Positions 13,125 through 22,520 of a stretch of 28,301 bases of DNA are shown piece by piece. Below the pieces are notes generated by a model, which was not told the DNA's origin, made no database searches, and saw nothing but the letters and a program-made list of their open reading frames with translations. Source of the stretch: a virus; the IMG/VR virus record IMGVR_UViG_3300035199_000448, positions 1 through 28,301 of that record. The stretch is one strand, 5' to 3'. The position numbers were made by a program, and so were the translations under genes. Position 1 is the stretch's first letter. Each line of letters begins with the position of its first letter.

Positions 13125-13153
13125 AAAAAAACCCAGCCGAAATCGACTGGGTT
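13125..13153 (-). terminator. Intrinsic terminator after the giant virion gene
   Basis: Reading the minus strand, AACCCAGTCG-ATTT-CGGCTGGGTT forms a 10-bp stem with one G-T pair and a 4-base loop, followed directly by a run of T (to 13125). It lies 20 bases after the stop of the 3110-residue gene and just before the next promoter, so it separates the structural and recombination units. Confidence 0.85.
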
Positions 13154-13173
13154 CCTGGGGTGGGTAGGGGGGA

Positions 13174-16100
13174 CTACCCTCCACCGTATCTCGCCCAGTT
13201 AGATCGCAGGCGATCAATGTAGATGTCCTTGTCCATGTCGTACTTGTGCATGTGCCTCTCGATCTCCCTCCGACTCAGCCCGGTGCGACGGAGGAACTGG
13301 ACAGACCCCCTGACCAGCGATTTTCTGTCTTTTGCCTTCTCTTTCCACACCGCGAGGGGGGGGCCACCCGCCTTGCGATCAACCCTATACAGCAGGGGCT
13401 TAGTTGCGTTCCTTATTAGCGTCCCCATCACCTTGTCTCGCACTTTCTCTATGCCGCTCGGAACTTCGCCCTTCCAGATTGTCGGGAACTTCTCTAGTTG
13501 CCGCAGGCCAGTGGCTTCCCTTGCCATGCCTATTGCGTATTTCTGCCCCGCGTGCAGCCTCTCCTTGGGATCTCGGATATTTTCGATCTCCTTAAAGATG
13601 CCGCCGAGTATACCGGAGTACTTGTTATTAACGAAGTACGCATCACTCAACATGGAGTTCATCGGAATGTGACCAGCCAACGCCGTGTTGTATGTTTCCT
13701 TAACACCGGGCCACTGCTTTTCGTAAAAGAATTGCAGACTTCTGGAAGACTCACGATCCCTGAACAAGGTGTGCATGCCTGGGATGTCTCGCCACGTTGG
13801 TGACCTGTCACCCTTCGCTATATCAACCCACTTGGCATACCTACCGTACATATTGCCGGTCCACTGATTTGCCGCATGTTCAACTTTGACTGGCCCCCAC
13901 CCAAACTCGCCCATGGCTGGAGACGCCGTTACCTTGGCTAGCATCTTGCTTGCCCATAGCGTCGTCGGCGTTGACCTGTACTTTGGTTGCAAGTGCTGTA
14001 GTCGCATCCCCTCGATTTTCTTGTGCTTGAAGAAGTTGTGGTTAAAGCTCGTGCCGAGAAGTGGACCGCCAACAGAAATGCTACTTATTAAATCCCCAAC
14101 CTGCCCCACAAGCCTGGGGGGGGACAGCAAATGAGCCGGGGTAATAGACGCCGGGAAGATCTGCATATTGTTATCCATGACGTGCCAGAACGCATCAGAA
14201 AACGCGCTCTTGTCCTCGGTCGCCATGGCATTCAGGGAACTTTCCACGGCGTTAAACACATGGCCCGTATCATACCCCTTGGCGACGTAAATATAACTTC
14301 CGTCAGGCAACGGGATCACCCAGTACATATTCTTCACATGAGCCGGTAGCTCCACGTACCAATCCTCGTCATGCACCAAGGCCCAATAGGACAGCGCCAT
14401 GGTGGCTCCTGCGATCCACCACTCGGCAAGGTGCTTCCAGTTCCGGCGTTTGTCGGTCAACATCCTGGCAAACCCAGAACCGGGAACCTCCGTTGACGCC
14501 AGTGCCTCCACATGAATTCTCGCCAGCTTATCCGCAGCATTGACTCCCGCGCTCCAGAACATACTGACCTTGTTCATCTTCTCCCCCCACTCCCCCTGTT
14601 TCATGAAATCCAATATCGAGTCATTGGCCTCCAGAGTCGCCTGCTCTTTTATCCACAAGGGGGGCTGCTCAAGTATCCATTGCCCGTCCCACTTTCCGTC
14701 AGCGCCTTTGCTCTGCTTGTGCCACTTGTACTTTCCCTTATCTTTCCCTTTCCCGGTCACCTCCCGCATCTCGTAACCATGGGCGGCATGCACAGCGTAG
14801 TATTCTGCAACACGAGCAGATATATCACTCATTGTGACAAACGACCTTACGTTGTCGATGCTCGTCAGCCATGCAGTGCGTCCCGTCTTGGTTGTCAGTG
14901 CCTGGAGTGGACGCAGGGGATTTTTCGGCATGTCCCAAATTCCCGTCTCCTTTAGTCTCTTCACCAAGTTGGGGGTAAATCCCACGACCGGATCTTTGGA
15001 ATCCAGTATCGCCTGATTAACTTTATGGTTCACGTCCACCTCGTCACCAGACAGTTCACCGTAGAACCCGCCCATCCTGCCAGCCCTGCGATTGAACTCT
15101 TCGATTACTTCATTGTAGGGCGCACTCTTGTCACCTTTCATGTGCTTCTGGATTTGCGTTGACCACCAGTACGCAGCGCCTAACGCATTGTGTGGACTGC
15201 GTCGGCGGCTATTCATGGCATACTGAAGCGGATTGCGTATCCAATCCATCACCGCAAATGACGGGTTCAGATATACGGCACCAGCTTTCCTGATATGTGT
15301 CATCTTAGCTATCATTCGTAGCGTACCCGCTTGCGGTACGTATGGCGTCGAGTTCAACGCCTCCACCAATCGAGGATCAACCCATGCCGTGTAACGCTTC
15401 AGTTCCCCATCCTCACCTTTTATGTTCACCGAGTACTGATGGTATGCAAGCACGGTTTGCTTTGCGCCTCGCCGCCGCACCTTGTCGGATATGTCCACTG
15501 GCCCGAAGGACGAGATGGCAATATACCCGTCTTCTACTCCCTTCAGGGACGCCTGCTCGATCATCTGATCGCGTAGTTCAACCCAGTTAGTCGCGTCCTC
15601 TGGGATGTCCTCGTCTTTGTGGTATTCCTGCCACAAGTCCCTTATGGAATCCTTGACCTCATCTGTTACATCTTCGTCGCGAGGTTCCGTTTTGCTAATC
15701 TCGCGATCCTGGTCTGTTCGCGCCTTGTCGTCTCGCAAGACCGTGGCGTTATAAATATCATCAGCCTCTTGCTGGTCTAAATAAGCCTTTTTAACCATCT
15801 CCTCCAGGGTTCCATGGAGCTTCTTGTGATCGATATCACTTGCGCCTTTCTCGTCTACCGGGATGAAGTATTCGCTGATGGCACCAGCTTCCCCACCCAT
15901 CTCCTCCCAGGGGATATCCCTGTTTTCCTGTAACCTCTCGTCGAGCATCTGGAACATTGCCACTGTCTTGTGCTGCGCTGCGATTGCCTTGTACAGTTGA
16001 TTGGTTTTAATGAGCGTGGCAACGATAGGATTAACATGCGTCGTCCAGTTCTCGCTACCCGTGGCGCTTCGGTAATAGCTGTAGGTTCCTGGTGCCTTTT

Positions 16101-19100
16101 TGATTAACTTCTGGAATTTATTGACGTGGCGGTCATGGAATTCGTGCTTCTCCACCTGCCGTATAAGCGGGTAATACTTCTCGTGAGCCGCCTCTATCTT
16201 GTCGAACTCGTCAGCTTTAAGTATCCCGTGCTTACGTCGCAGTCTCTGAATGTTCCTCCACAATTGCCGAAGCATCTCTGCCATCTCCACATGCCTCTCA
16301 AGATCGGCATCGCTTTTCTTCTGGGCTTTGCGTAGCTCTGCCAGTTCTTTCTTCTCCTTGTTCGTAAGGGACTTTTTGCTTTCCAGTTCTTCTATCTGGG
16401 CCTTGCGGTCGTCCCCCCTTCGCTCTTTAAGAATAGCCGCAGCCGTGTACGCATCCATCCCGGCATCGTACCCAGGCTTTTTCCCTCCCACGACTATCGT
16501 TCTCCCATCATCGGGGTCGATCTCCACGGTTCCTGTTTGTTCCTCTGCATGCTCGGCGTGCATAAACATACTCAGCCTATTCAGGTCGCCCTCCATGTCT
16601 TCAGGGTCCAGTAGCCCCAGCGCCCTCTTTATTCCGTGATTACCCTCTGTGCCTTCGGGGTCATCAGCAATCGTGTAGACCACCGTGGTAATGTCCTCTA
16701 GTTCCCCGAGTCGTTTTTCCATGTCCTTGATTAGTGACAACTTCGCCTTCTCGATTGTCGGCAAGGCATGCAAACTCCTCAGTTCGATCTCTCGCGTCTT
16801 GCTTGGTCTCTTTCCTTCAACTTTAAGGGCCTTGACCCTGCTCAACTCCTTCTCTAGGGACGCATGGTCGGCTATCGCCTTGTCGAGTTCATCTCCCCCA
16901 ATTGCCAGGGGGTCACGTATGCCTTCTGCGAAGGCGTCCATAGACCACTGTGACTCCTTGCCGTACCACAATCGAAACACGTCACTCATGGCGGCGCGAC
17001 CACGACCCTCGTCGTCCCTACCAATCCTTAGACCCGAGCGCCGTAACAGTTTCTCCACTTGGGTGGGGAAGTGTATTTTGTCTCCATGCATCCGGTATCC
17101 CCACTCCAGTAAAGGTTCCCATGCATACCAGGATGTCCACTCCGTCCACATTTCCTTGGCGTCCCGTGTTTTCCCCGGCACCATCCTGTTGGCCTCCCAG
17201 CGATCCACCTCCCGTTGCTCCCGATACTTGTCTACGATGTCCCGCGAGCGGGCCAGTTTATCCGCTTGCTCGCTATTGCCCTCAATCCACCGCTCAAAGT
17301 ACCCATACGCAACGGGTGTTCTCGCCTCTAGGGCACGAGTGAAAATCCTCTTGTCAGCCTTTTCTACCTTTATGATTTCGCTAAGTTCATCCAGCCTGTC
17401 CAGCTGCTTGTCTGTAGCCTTACCCCCAGCGTTCTCGATTTTATTAACTATGCTCTGGAGTCTCGCCTTGGCCTCTACCGCCTTGTCGTATACCTCGCCC
17501 TCTATCAGCCCAGGCTCAGGTTCGTCTTGCATGACATATTGCCGGAAGAATTCTGCAAACCCACCCTCGATACTATCGTCCCACGACAACGCCTGTAATT
17601 CATCCTGTATCTCCCTGGCATCTGCCTTGGAAACGCCGTTCTTAATCATCTCGTCTGCGGTCCACACCTTGGTGTTGTTGGCGAATGCCTGACCCATAGC
17701 ATGTGCGGTTATGGAAATATCCAAGTTGGATCTCTCGTGGGTAAACACCATATTACGAAGCGCCCTGTAGGACGCGGCAACCCTCTTGCTCCACCTTTTC
17801 TCCATCATGAGCCGGGGCACTCCCCATATATCTTCCAACTCCTTCACCACCTGGGAATTTGCGACTCGCGCATCTGAACGACGCGCCTCGTCTATAGACT
17901 TGTAGGTTACCGTTCGCTTAGCGCCTCTAGGGAAGCGTACCGAATATCTACTGCCGGCATCCCCGGTGGGCCTCTCCGTAATATTCACGCCACGATCTAC
18001 CCAGAATGATTCTTCCGTTAACAACCTTTCCGCGACCCCAGCCTGGAACCCTTTGAAACCAGGATAGATGGATGTGATGATTTTCCTCAAGAACTTTTTG
18101 ATGCGGTTTATCAGCCTGTCTCGCTGCGCAAGATTGGCCCCCACGGCACCAGCCACAGCTTCCTCTTTCCTGAGATCGGTGTTGTGCGTAATATCCGTGT
18201 GTTTATTTACTAACGTCTTCCACTCGCTTTCTGTCCACAACCCCAGGTGCCGCGCCACATGAACCAGTTCCTCCCAGACCGATGCGTCTAACTCCTCAGC
18301 GCTCTGCTCGCCAAGATTTTCTAGTAACCGAACGATACCTATAACGCTATCGGATTCCCCGTTGCTCTTAGTAAGCTCCCAACCACCTAGAACTTCCAGT
18401 TCATCTATCTCCTCGTCAGACAACTCTTCTTCGGTATATGACTCTCTGAGGAGTGCGCGGTCTATCGTGTCTGGGTCCAGGCTTTCCAGCTTCACCCACT
18501 TGCCACCTCCCAGGTCGATATGTATTCCTGTCTTGCCACCCATCTCCCGCTTCTGAACCTTGGCCCACGGTAACAACTCCATAAGCCTCTTGATAACAGC
18601 CGCCCTGACCGGCGCTCTGTCCCTGGGTGGTGGTTCTGTTTCCCTCGCCGGAACCTCGGGCACTTCCTGCCGCTCGGCAAGTTTCTCAGACCTCTCAAGC
18701 ACCTTCTCCTCGTACAGCTTGAAGTTGGCGACATCCCGTTCGTTCTCGAACTCCTCTCCCTTGGAGTGCCTGAAGGATAGATCGTTAATGGTCGCTTCTA
18801 CTTCGGTTCTCGCGGAAGCCTCTGACGCCTCATTTTCACCAAGCATCTTCCGGCTAAGGAATTTGGTCGCTTCCGCTCTGCTCTTAAATCCGACTTGGTT
18901 GGCAAACAGCTTGGACATTGCGTCCCTGAACGGCAAGCGATCCAGATCCTTGTCCTGAATCCTCCACCTCCGACCGGCTCCCAGCTTCAATGTCAACTCT
19001 ACGCCACCCACCGTGCCAGTGCTTTCGCCTGGAGGAAAGGGTGTTTGCAGCATGCCCCTTACGGCGCGTCTAAATCCGACCACCTCCAAGGGGGCTGGGG

Positions 19101-22100
19101 GTTCTACTGCCTCGGCAACCGCTTCGGCGGCAGGGGTGGGTTTGGCTAACGTGGCCTTTGCCCTCCTAAGACCAGCAGCCTCGGCATTGATCTCGTCTGC
19201 CCTGGTTCTTTCCGCTAAAGCGTCGAACTCACCCCGGCTTACCCTTGTCCTTACGTCTTCATCCCCCAGCCACCTGCGGGTTGCAAAATGCCAGGGTTCA
19301 TGCACAGCAATAACGTCTTCGGGGTTTATGTCACCAACAAATGTGGCATCACTACTTGAGTCTTGTATTTCTTTAATACTGCCAGTTCGTTGTGATATTG
19401 TCCCGCCAATTCTCGGATCATCGTGTGGCACAGAAAACTCGACCACCAGTTTTTCCTCTATTCCCTTGGGTGGTTTTCTAGAGGCCCATATCTGATTTGG
19501 TTCGCCATACGTTTCTCCACGCGCACTGCCCATGCGTATCCCTGTACCCCGCAAAGATTCCGCTGCTCCGTGTACTTGTGTTTCCCACGGTGTTTCTTCA
19601 TCCGATGATTCCACGTTGGAATAATGAAAGAATCTAATATGGTTATCCGGTATCGCGGCTGTCCCAGGTTGCTCTGGAATTACATCATCCAGCGCATAGT
19701 CCCCCGTTGGTTCCGCGACCTCCTCGGTGACAGGGGTCTCGACAGCCGCTTCAGTGACGGGGGCAAGATCGGGATACTCAGCTAAGACTTCGGCGGGTAC
19801 GGTCTTGCCTTCCGAGAGGGCGATAGCAACAAGTCTCTCGTGGTTACTTCTGAGGATCTCGCTATCGCTGGCTGGGCCATGGGCTGTATCTATATACGAT
19901 TCCCCTGTCTCCGCGTTGATGCGTATATTCCCGATTTTACCCAACTCGCCTGATGTCATCTCGTGCGGTTCTATGGCGACAACGTCCTCGGTGACGGGGG
20001 GTTCGACAACCGATTCGGTGACGGGGGCTGGGGCAAGCGGCTTGCGTGGCCCGGTCTCCTTAGAATCAAGCTCCACATTCCATGTGAAGCCTGCCGCAGG
20101 AGTTTGCCCATAACCATCTGGGTCTGCCTGTGCATTTACCTCCTCAGTGGGCATGTCCACGTACTGAAGTTCTGACCCCTTGCGGTAATTCGCCGCATAA
20201 GACCTGTCGGTGCTGAACCACGCTGTCCCTTCATAGCGACCATGTGACGCGCTGCCGTGATACAGCCGCGTCATGCCTTTCTTTAAGGGCGGCTCCGGAG
20301 AAGGGCTAGATCCATGTCGTTGATCCGAGAGATCCTGACTCTCAGGTACAGACTCCCCCCCTGTTGTCTTTTCCGCGACAACGTCAACTTCCTCGGGTAC
20401 GACATGTTCTGCAGAATCTGTTGCGCCTTCAGGAGGGAGCCGAAGATCGGGGGTAGGGTCTGAGAGCCAGATGCCGGAATCTTGGGCTGTAGAATCTGCC
20501 GCGTCTGCGGGAGGGAGCCAGAGACCGGAATCTTGGGCTGTAGAATCTGCCGCGTCTTCAGGAGAGAGGACGATGGGTCCACCCCTCCATTTCTCTGACC
20601 CCTCTACTGCTAGTGTTGCAGCGGGATCATTTAGGGCTACTTCCTGGGGCACGTAGTTATCGCCCACTACCGCCCAACCGTCCTCCCTGGGAACCTCTTC
20701 TTCATACATGTCCCACTGCTTCTTGTTGACCGGCTTGCGGTTTGCAACACTTTCTTCTAGCTGTGCGACTGCCGCCTCCTGAGAGAATAACGCTTCGGCA
20801 AACAACGCCCTCTGATGCTTGCCTAGCTTCGGCAACGGAGTTTTAGACAACTTCTCAGCCGCTCGCCATCGCGGAACCTCACCTATGTCGCTACCTTTCC
20901 CCTCGTCAGAACCGAATGTTTTGACTATCTCTGCTACTGCCTCCCCATTGCCTTCACCGGCATCGTTCGTTGCCCTCCGGTAGTCCTTAGCCATCTCGTG
21001 CAACTCTCGTTTTCGCGAGTCGTGGACCCTATCAGCAACAGCGCCGACCCCTCTTCGTGCTGCCATCGGAACAGACAACACTGCCGCCATAAAGATCATC
21101 TCTTTTGCCGCCTCTGCCGCCATTTCAGGATCAAGCGTTCCCATCGCCTTCAATCCCTTGCCGGTTGTGCCGCCACCCAATTCCCCCTCACCAAAACCAA
21201 TAGGCTTACCAGTTACTTTTTCAGCCGCCACAGATGTCATCCCGAGAACATCGTTCAGCACCTCTTCGCTGAGTTCACCCATCATATTATGAAAACCAAT
21301 ACGATCAGACGTCCTTTTCAACTGCTGGCTAAGAGGTGACCCATCACCCTTGCGGGCTAGGCGATTTAATACAGCCTTGGACAGCATCCAATCCTTGGTG
21401 GCGTCGGAAGCGTTCAGGAAACTCCTCCCGAGCGGAGAAGCAGACAGCTTCTTTACCAAGGCGCTGCTCATCACCAACCCGCCCACCTTGGATATATCTC
21501 CACCCATCATTTCCGAACCCAATACCGACGCCGTTTTCCCGAAGGCAGCGGGGAAGTTGTGCATGAAAGCATTTAAGAACTCGCCCTTGTGGTCGTTGTT
21601 CTTAGCAACAGCATCTATCTCGCCACTGGTCTCCTTAGACACCTGGAACCTTTCGCTCAACAGCACATCCGTAAGGCCCATCTCGACGTTGTACTTCACA
21701 ACGGTCTGCGGATTGGCTGCGGCGATAGCCGTGCCACCGACCACAGCACCTGCGGCGTGCGCACTGAGCTTTTTCTTTAAGCTCACGTCAATCGCCTTCT
21801 TTGTCGCCCCAGCGGCTACCGCTTCCGCTGTTTCCTTGCCACCCTTGAGAAGTCCCTTAACCACCGCTCCCTTGGCTAAGGTGTAAGCCCCCCCGGTAAG
21901 CCCTAGCTCCGCAAACAACGGCACCAACCCCAATACCGCATCCCCGAACTTTTCAATCGTAGACCAATCGCCACGGGCAGCAGCCTCGCCGGTAGATTTT
22001 GCAGCTAGCATGTAATCGTTACGTTTTGATTTCCCGTCGCGAATACGAAGGGCAGCCATCATCCCATCGGTTGTTTCCGCTGCCGATATAATGTCCCGTG

Positions 22101-22506
22101 TAACCGGAACAGCTGTTCTCGATATGTATTCCCCCCAACTCGCCTCCTCAAAGAGTTCCTTGTTTGCGCGAACTGCTGCCGCCCACCGGGTCTGCGCGTC
22201 GTATTGTGAATCAACAGCCACGGCTGCCGGATTGGACTCTAGCAGGTCTCCTAGCTTGACATCATCCTCCTCGCGTTCACTTATCGATGCCTGCTCCTCT
22301 CGCATCATGTTCAGCTTCTCTTGATAGCCACGATGTTCCGTTTGCAGGCGATCCCGCTCCTGTTTCTTGATCCAGTCGCGCTGCTGTTGCAGCTGGGCCA
22401 TCTGAGAAGGCAGATCTGGTGGTGGTTCGACCTGCTCAGGAGACTGAAGGCTGGGGTCGGGAAGAAGCTGCTGCTCCTCCTCTTCGTCTAGCAAGTAAGG
22501 AGGCAT
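13174..22506 (-). CDS. Giant polyvalent internal-virion-type protein, 3110 residues
   Basis: ATG at 22506 is chosen (AGGAAA just upstream, 14 bases after the previous stop); a longer frame lies in the upstream gene. In order: acidic/Gln-rich coiled N-terminus; hydrophobic Ala/Gly helices (about 190-290 and 470-500); two 17-residue repeats (about 645-680); an ADP-ribosyltransferase-like segment RLYHGS...AWFSTD...AANY (747-774); PVTE repeats; a second such segment FFHYSN (959-964) to VHEPWH (1068-1073); a zincin-like segment EELVHVARHLGLW (1412-1424) whose first metal-binding His is replaced by Glu; long coiled coil (about 2030-2090); and a C-terminal region (about 2400-2800, with LNPSFAVMDWIRNPLQ and YWVIPLPDG) resembling large polyvalent-protein domain LPD38. 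Such proteins are packed in virions and injected with the DNA. No RNA-polymerase or lysozyme motif was found. Confidence 0.9.
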   Translation of the reverse strand: MPPYLLDEEEEQQLLPDPSLQSPEQVEPPPDLPSQMAQLQQQRDWIKKQERDRLQTEHRGYQEKLNMMREEQASISEREEDDVKLGDLLESNPAAVAVDSQYDAQTRWAAAVRANKELFEEASWGEYISRTAVPVTRDIISAAETTDGMMAALRIRDGKSKRNDYMLAAKSTGEAAARGDWSTIEKFGDAVLGLVPLFAELGLTGGAYTLAKGAVVKGLLKGGKETAEAVAAGATKKAIDVSLKKKLSAHAAGAVVGGTAIAAANPQTVVKYNVEMGLTDVLLSERFQVSKETSGEIDAVAKNNDHKGEFLNAFMHNFPAAFGKTASVLGSEMMGGDISKVGGLVMSSALVKKLSASPLGRSFLNASDATKDWMLSKAVLNRLARKGDGSPLSQQLKRTSDRIGFHNMMGELSEEVLNDVLGMTSVAAEKVTGKPIGFGEGELGGGTTGKGLKAMGTLDPEMAAEAAKEMIFMAAVLSVPMAARRGVGAVADRVHDSRKRELHEMAKDYRRATNDAGEGNGEAVAEIVKTFGSDEGKGSDIGEVPRWRAAEKLSKTPLPKLGKHQRALFAEALFSQEAAVAQLEESVANRKPVNKKQWDMYEEEVPREDGWAVVGDNYVPQEVALNDPAATLAVEGSEKWRGGPIVLSPEDAADSTAQDSGLWLPPADAADSTAQDSGIWLSDPTPDLRLPPEGATDSAEHVVPEEVDVVAEKTTGGESVPESQDLSDQRHGSSPSPEPPLKKGMTRLYHGSASHGRYEGTAWFSTDRSYAANYRKGSELQYVDMPTEEVNAQADPDGYGQTPAAGFTWNVELDSKETGPRKPLAPAPVTESVVEPPVTEDVVAIEPHEMTSGELGKIGNIRINAETGESYIDTAHGPASDSEILRSNHERLVAIALSEGKTVPAEVLAEYPDLAPVTEAAVETPVTEEVAEPTGDYALDDVIPEQPGTAAIPDNHIRFFHYSNVESSDEETPWETQVHGAAESLRGTGIRMGSARGETYGEPNQIWASRKPPKGIEEKLVVEFSVPHDDPRIGGTISQRTGSIKEIQDSSSDATFVGDINPEDVIAVHEPWHFATRRWLGDEDVRTRVSRGEFDALAERTRADEINAEAAGLRRAKATLAKPTPAAEAVAEAVEPPAPLEVVGFRRAVRGMLQTPFPPGESTGTVGGVELTLKLGAGRRWRIQDKDLDRLPFRDAMSKLFANQVGFKSRAEATKFLSRKMLGENEASEASARTEVEATINDLSFRHSKGEEFENERDVANFKLYEEKVLERSEKLAERQEVPEVPARETEPPPRDRAPVRAAVIKRLMELLPWAKVQKREMGGKTGIHIDLGGGKWVKLESLDPDTIDRALLRESYTEEELSDEEIDELEVLGGWELTKSNGESDSVIGIVRLLENLGEQSAEELDASVWEELVHVARHLGLWTESEWKTLVNKHTDITHNTDLRKEEAVAGAVGANLAQRDRLINRIKKFLRKIITSIYPGFKGFQAGVAERLLTEESFWVDRGVNITERPTGDAGSRYSVRFPRGAKRTVTYKSIDEARRSDARVANSQVVKELEDIWGVPRLMMEKRWSKRVAASYRALRNMVFTHERSNLDISITAHAMGQAFANNTKVWTADEMIKNGVSKADAREIQDELQALSWDDSIEGGFAEFFRQYVMQDEPEPGLIEGEVYDKAVEAKARLQSIVNKIENAGGKATDKQLDRLDELSEIIKVEKADKRIFTRALEARTPVAYGYFERWIEGNSEQADKLARSRDIVDKYREQREVDRWEANRMVPGKTRDAKEMWTEWTSWYAWEPLLEWGYRMHGDKIHFPTQVEKLLRRSGLRIGRDDEGRGRAAMSDVFRLWYGKESQWSMDAFAEGIRDPLAIGGDELDKAIADHASLEKELSRVKALKVEGKRPSKTREIELRSLHALPTIEKAKLSLIKDMEKRLGELEDITTVVYTIADDPEGTEGNHGIKRALGLLDPEDMEGDLNRLSMFMHAEHAEEQTGTVEIDPDDGRTIVVGGKKPGYDAGMDAYTAAAILKERRGDDRKAQIEELESKKSLTNKEKKELAELRKAQKKSDADLERHVEMAEMLRQLWRNIQRLRRKHGILKADEFDKIEAAHEKYYPLIRQVEKHEFHDRHVNKFQKLIKKAPGTYSYYRSATGSENWTTHVNPIVATLIKTNQLYKAIAAQHKTVAMFQMLDERLQENRDIPWEEMGGEAGAISEYFIPVDEKGASDIDHKKLHGTLEEMVKKAYLDQQEADDIYNATVLRDDKARTDQDREISKTEPRDEDVTDEVKDSIRDLWQEYHKDEDIPEDATNWVELRDQMIEQASLKGVEDGYIAISSFGPVDISDKVRRRGAKQTVLAYHQYSVNIKGEDGELKRYTAWVDPRLVEALNSTPYVPQAGTLRMIAKMTHIRKAGAVYLNPSFAVMDWIRNPLQYAMNSRRRSPHNALGAAYWWSTQIQKHMKGDKSAPYNEVIEEFNRRAGRMGGFYGELSGDEVDVNHKVNQAILDSKDPVVGFTPNLVKRLKETGIWDMPKNPLRPLQALTTKTGRTAWLTSIDNVRSFVTMSDISARVAEYYAVHAAHGYEMREVTGKGKDKGKYKWHKQSKGADGKWDGQWILEQPPLWIKEQATLEANDSILDFMKQGEWGEKMNKVSMFWSAGVNAADKLARIHVEALASTEVPGSGFARMLTDKRRNWKHLAEWWIAGATMALSYWALVHDEDWYVELPAHVKNMYWVIPLPDGSYIYVAKGYDTGHVFNAVESSLNAMATEDKSAFSDAFWHVMDNNMQIFPASITPAHLLSPPRLVGQVGDLISSISVGGPLLGTSFNHNFFKHKKIEGMRLQHLQPKYRSTPTTLWASKMLAKVTASPAMGEFGWGPVKVEHAANQWTGNMYGRYAKWVDIAKGDRSPTWRDIPGMHTLFRDRESSRSLQFFYEKQWPGVKETYNTALAGHIPMNSMLSDAYFVNNKYSGILGGIFKEIENIRDPKERLHAGQKYAIGMAREATGLRQLEKFPTIWKGEVPSGIEKVRDKVMGTLIRNATKPLLYRVDRKAGGPPLAVWKEKAKDRKSLVRGSVQFLRRTGLSRREIERHMHKYDMDKDIYIDRLRSNWARYGGG
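20474..20575. repeat. Two tandem 51-bp repeats in the giant gene
   Basis: Copies begin at 20474 and 20525 with near-identical sequence (CCGGAATCTTGGGCTGTAGA and onward) and encode the 17-residue unit ADAADSTAQDSGIWLPP. A more diverged third copy may follow toward 20410 (EGATDSAEH). They lie in a low-complexity linker ahead of the first ADP-ribosyltransferase-like segment. Confidence 0.8.
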
Positions 22507-22520
22507 GTGAGTTTCCTGAG

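Noticed and set aside
16685-17692. Long plus-strand open frame of 335 codons opposite the giant gene
   Set aside because: It is antisense to a strongly supported coding frame, is Ser/Leu/Pro-rich as expected for such shadows, and has no good ribosome binding site.
20274-20303. A second copy of the C6/G6-type palindrome encoding PPLKKG in the giant gene
   Set aside because: The peptide is similar but the DNA is not a clean palindrome; the match is too weak to call the same repeat.
13174-22506. N4-type virion RNA polymerase
   Set aside because: The length fits, but the conserved single-subunit polymerase motifs could not be found by reading, and other domain types explain parts of the protein.
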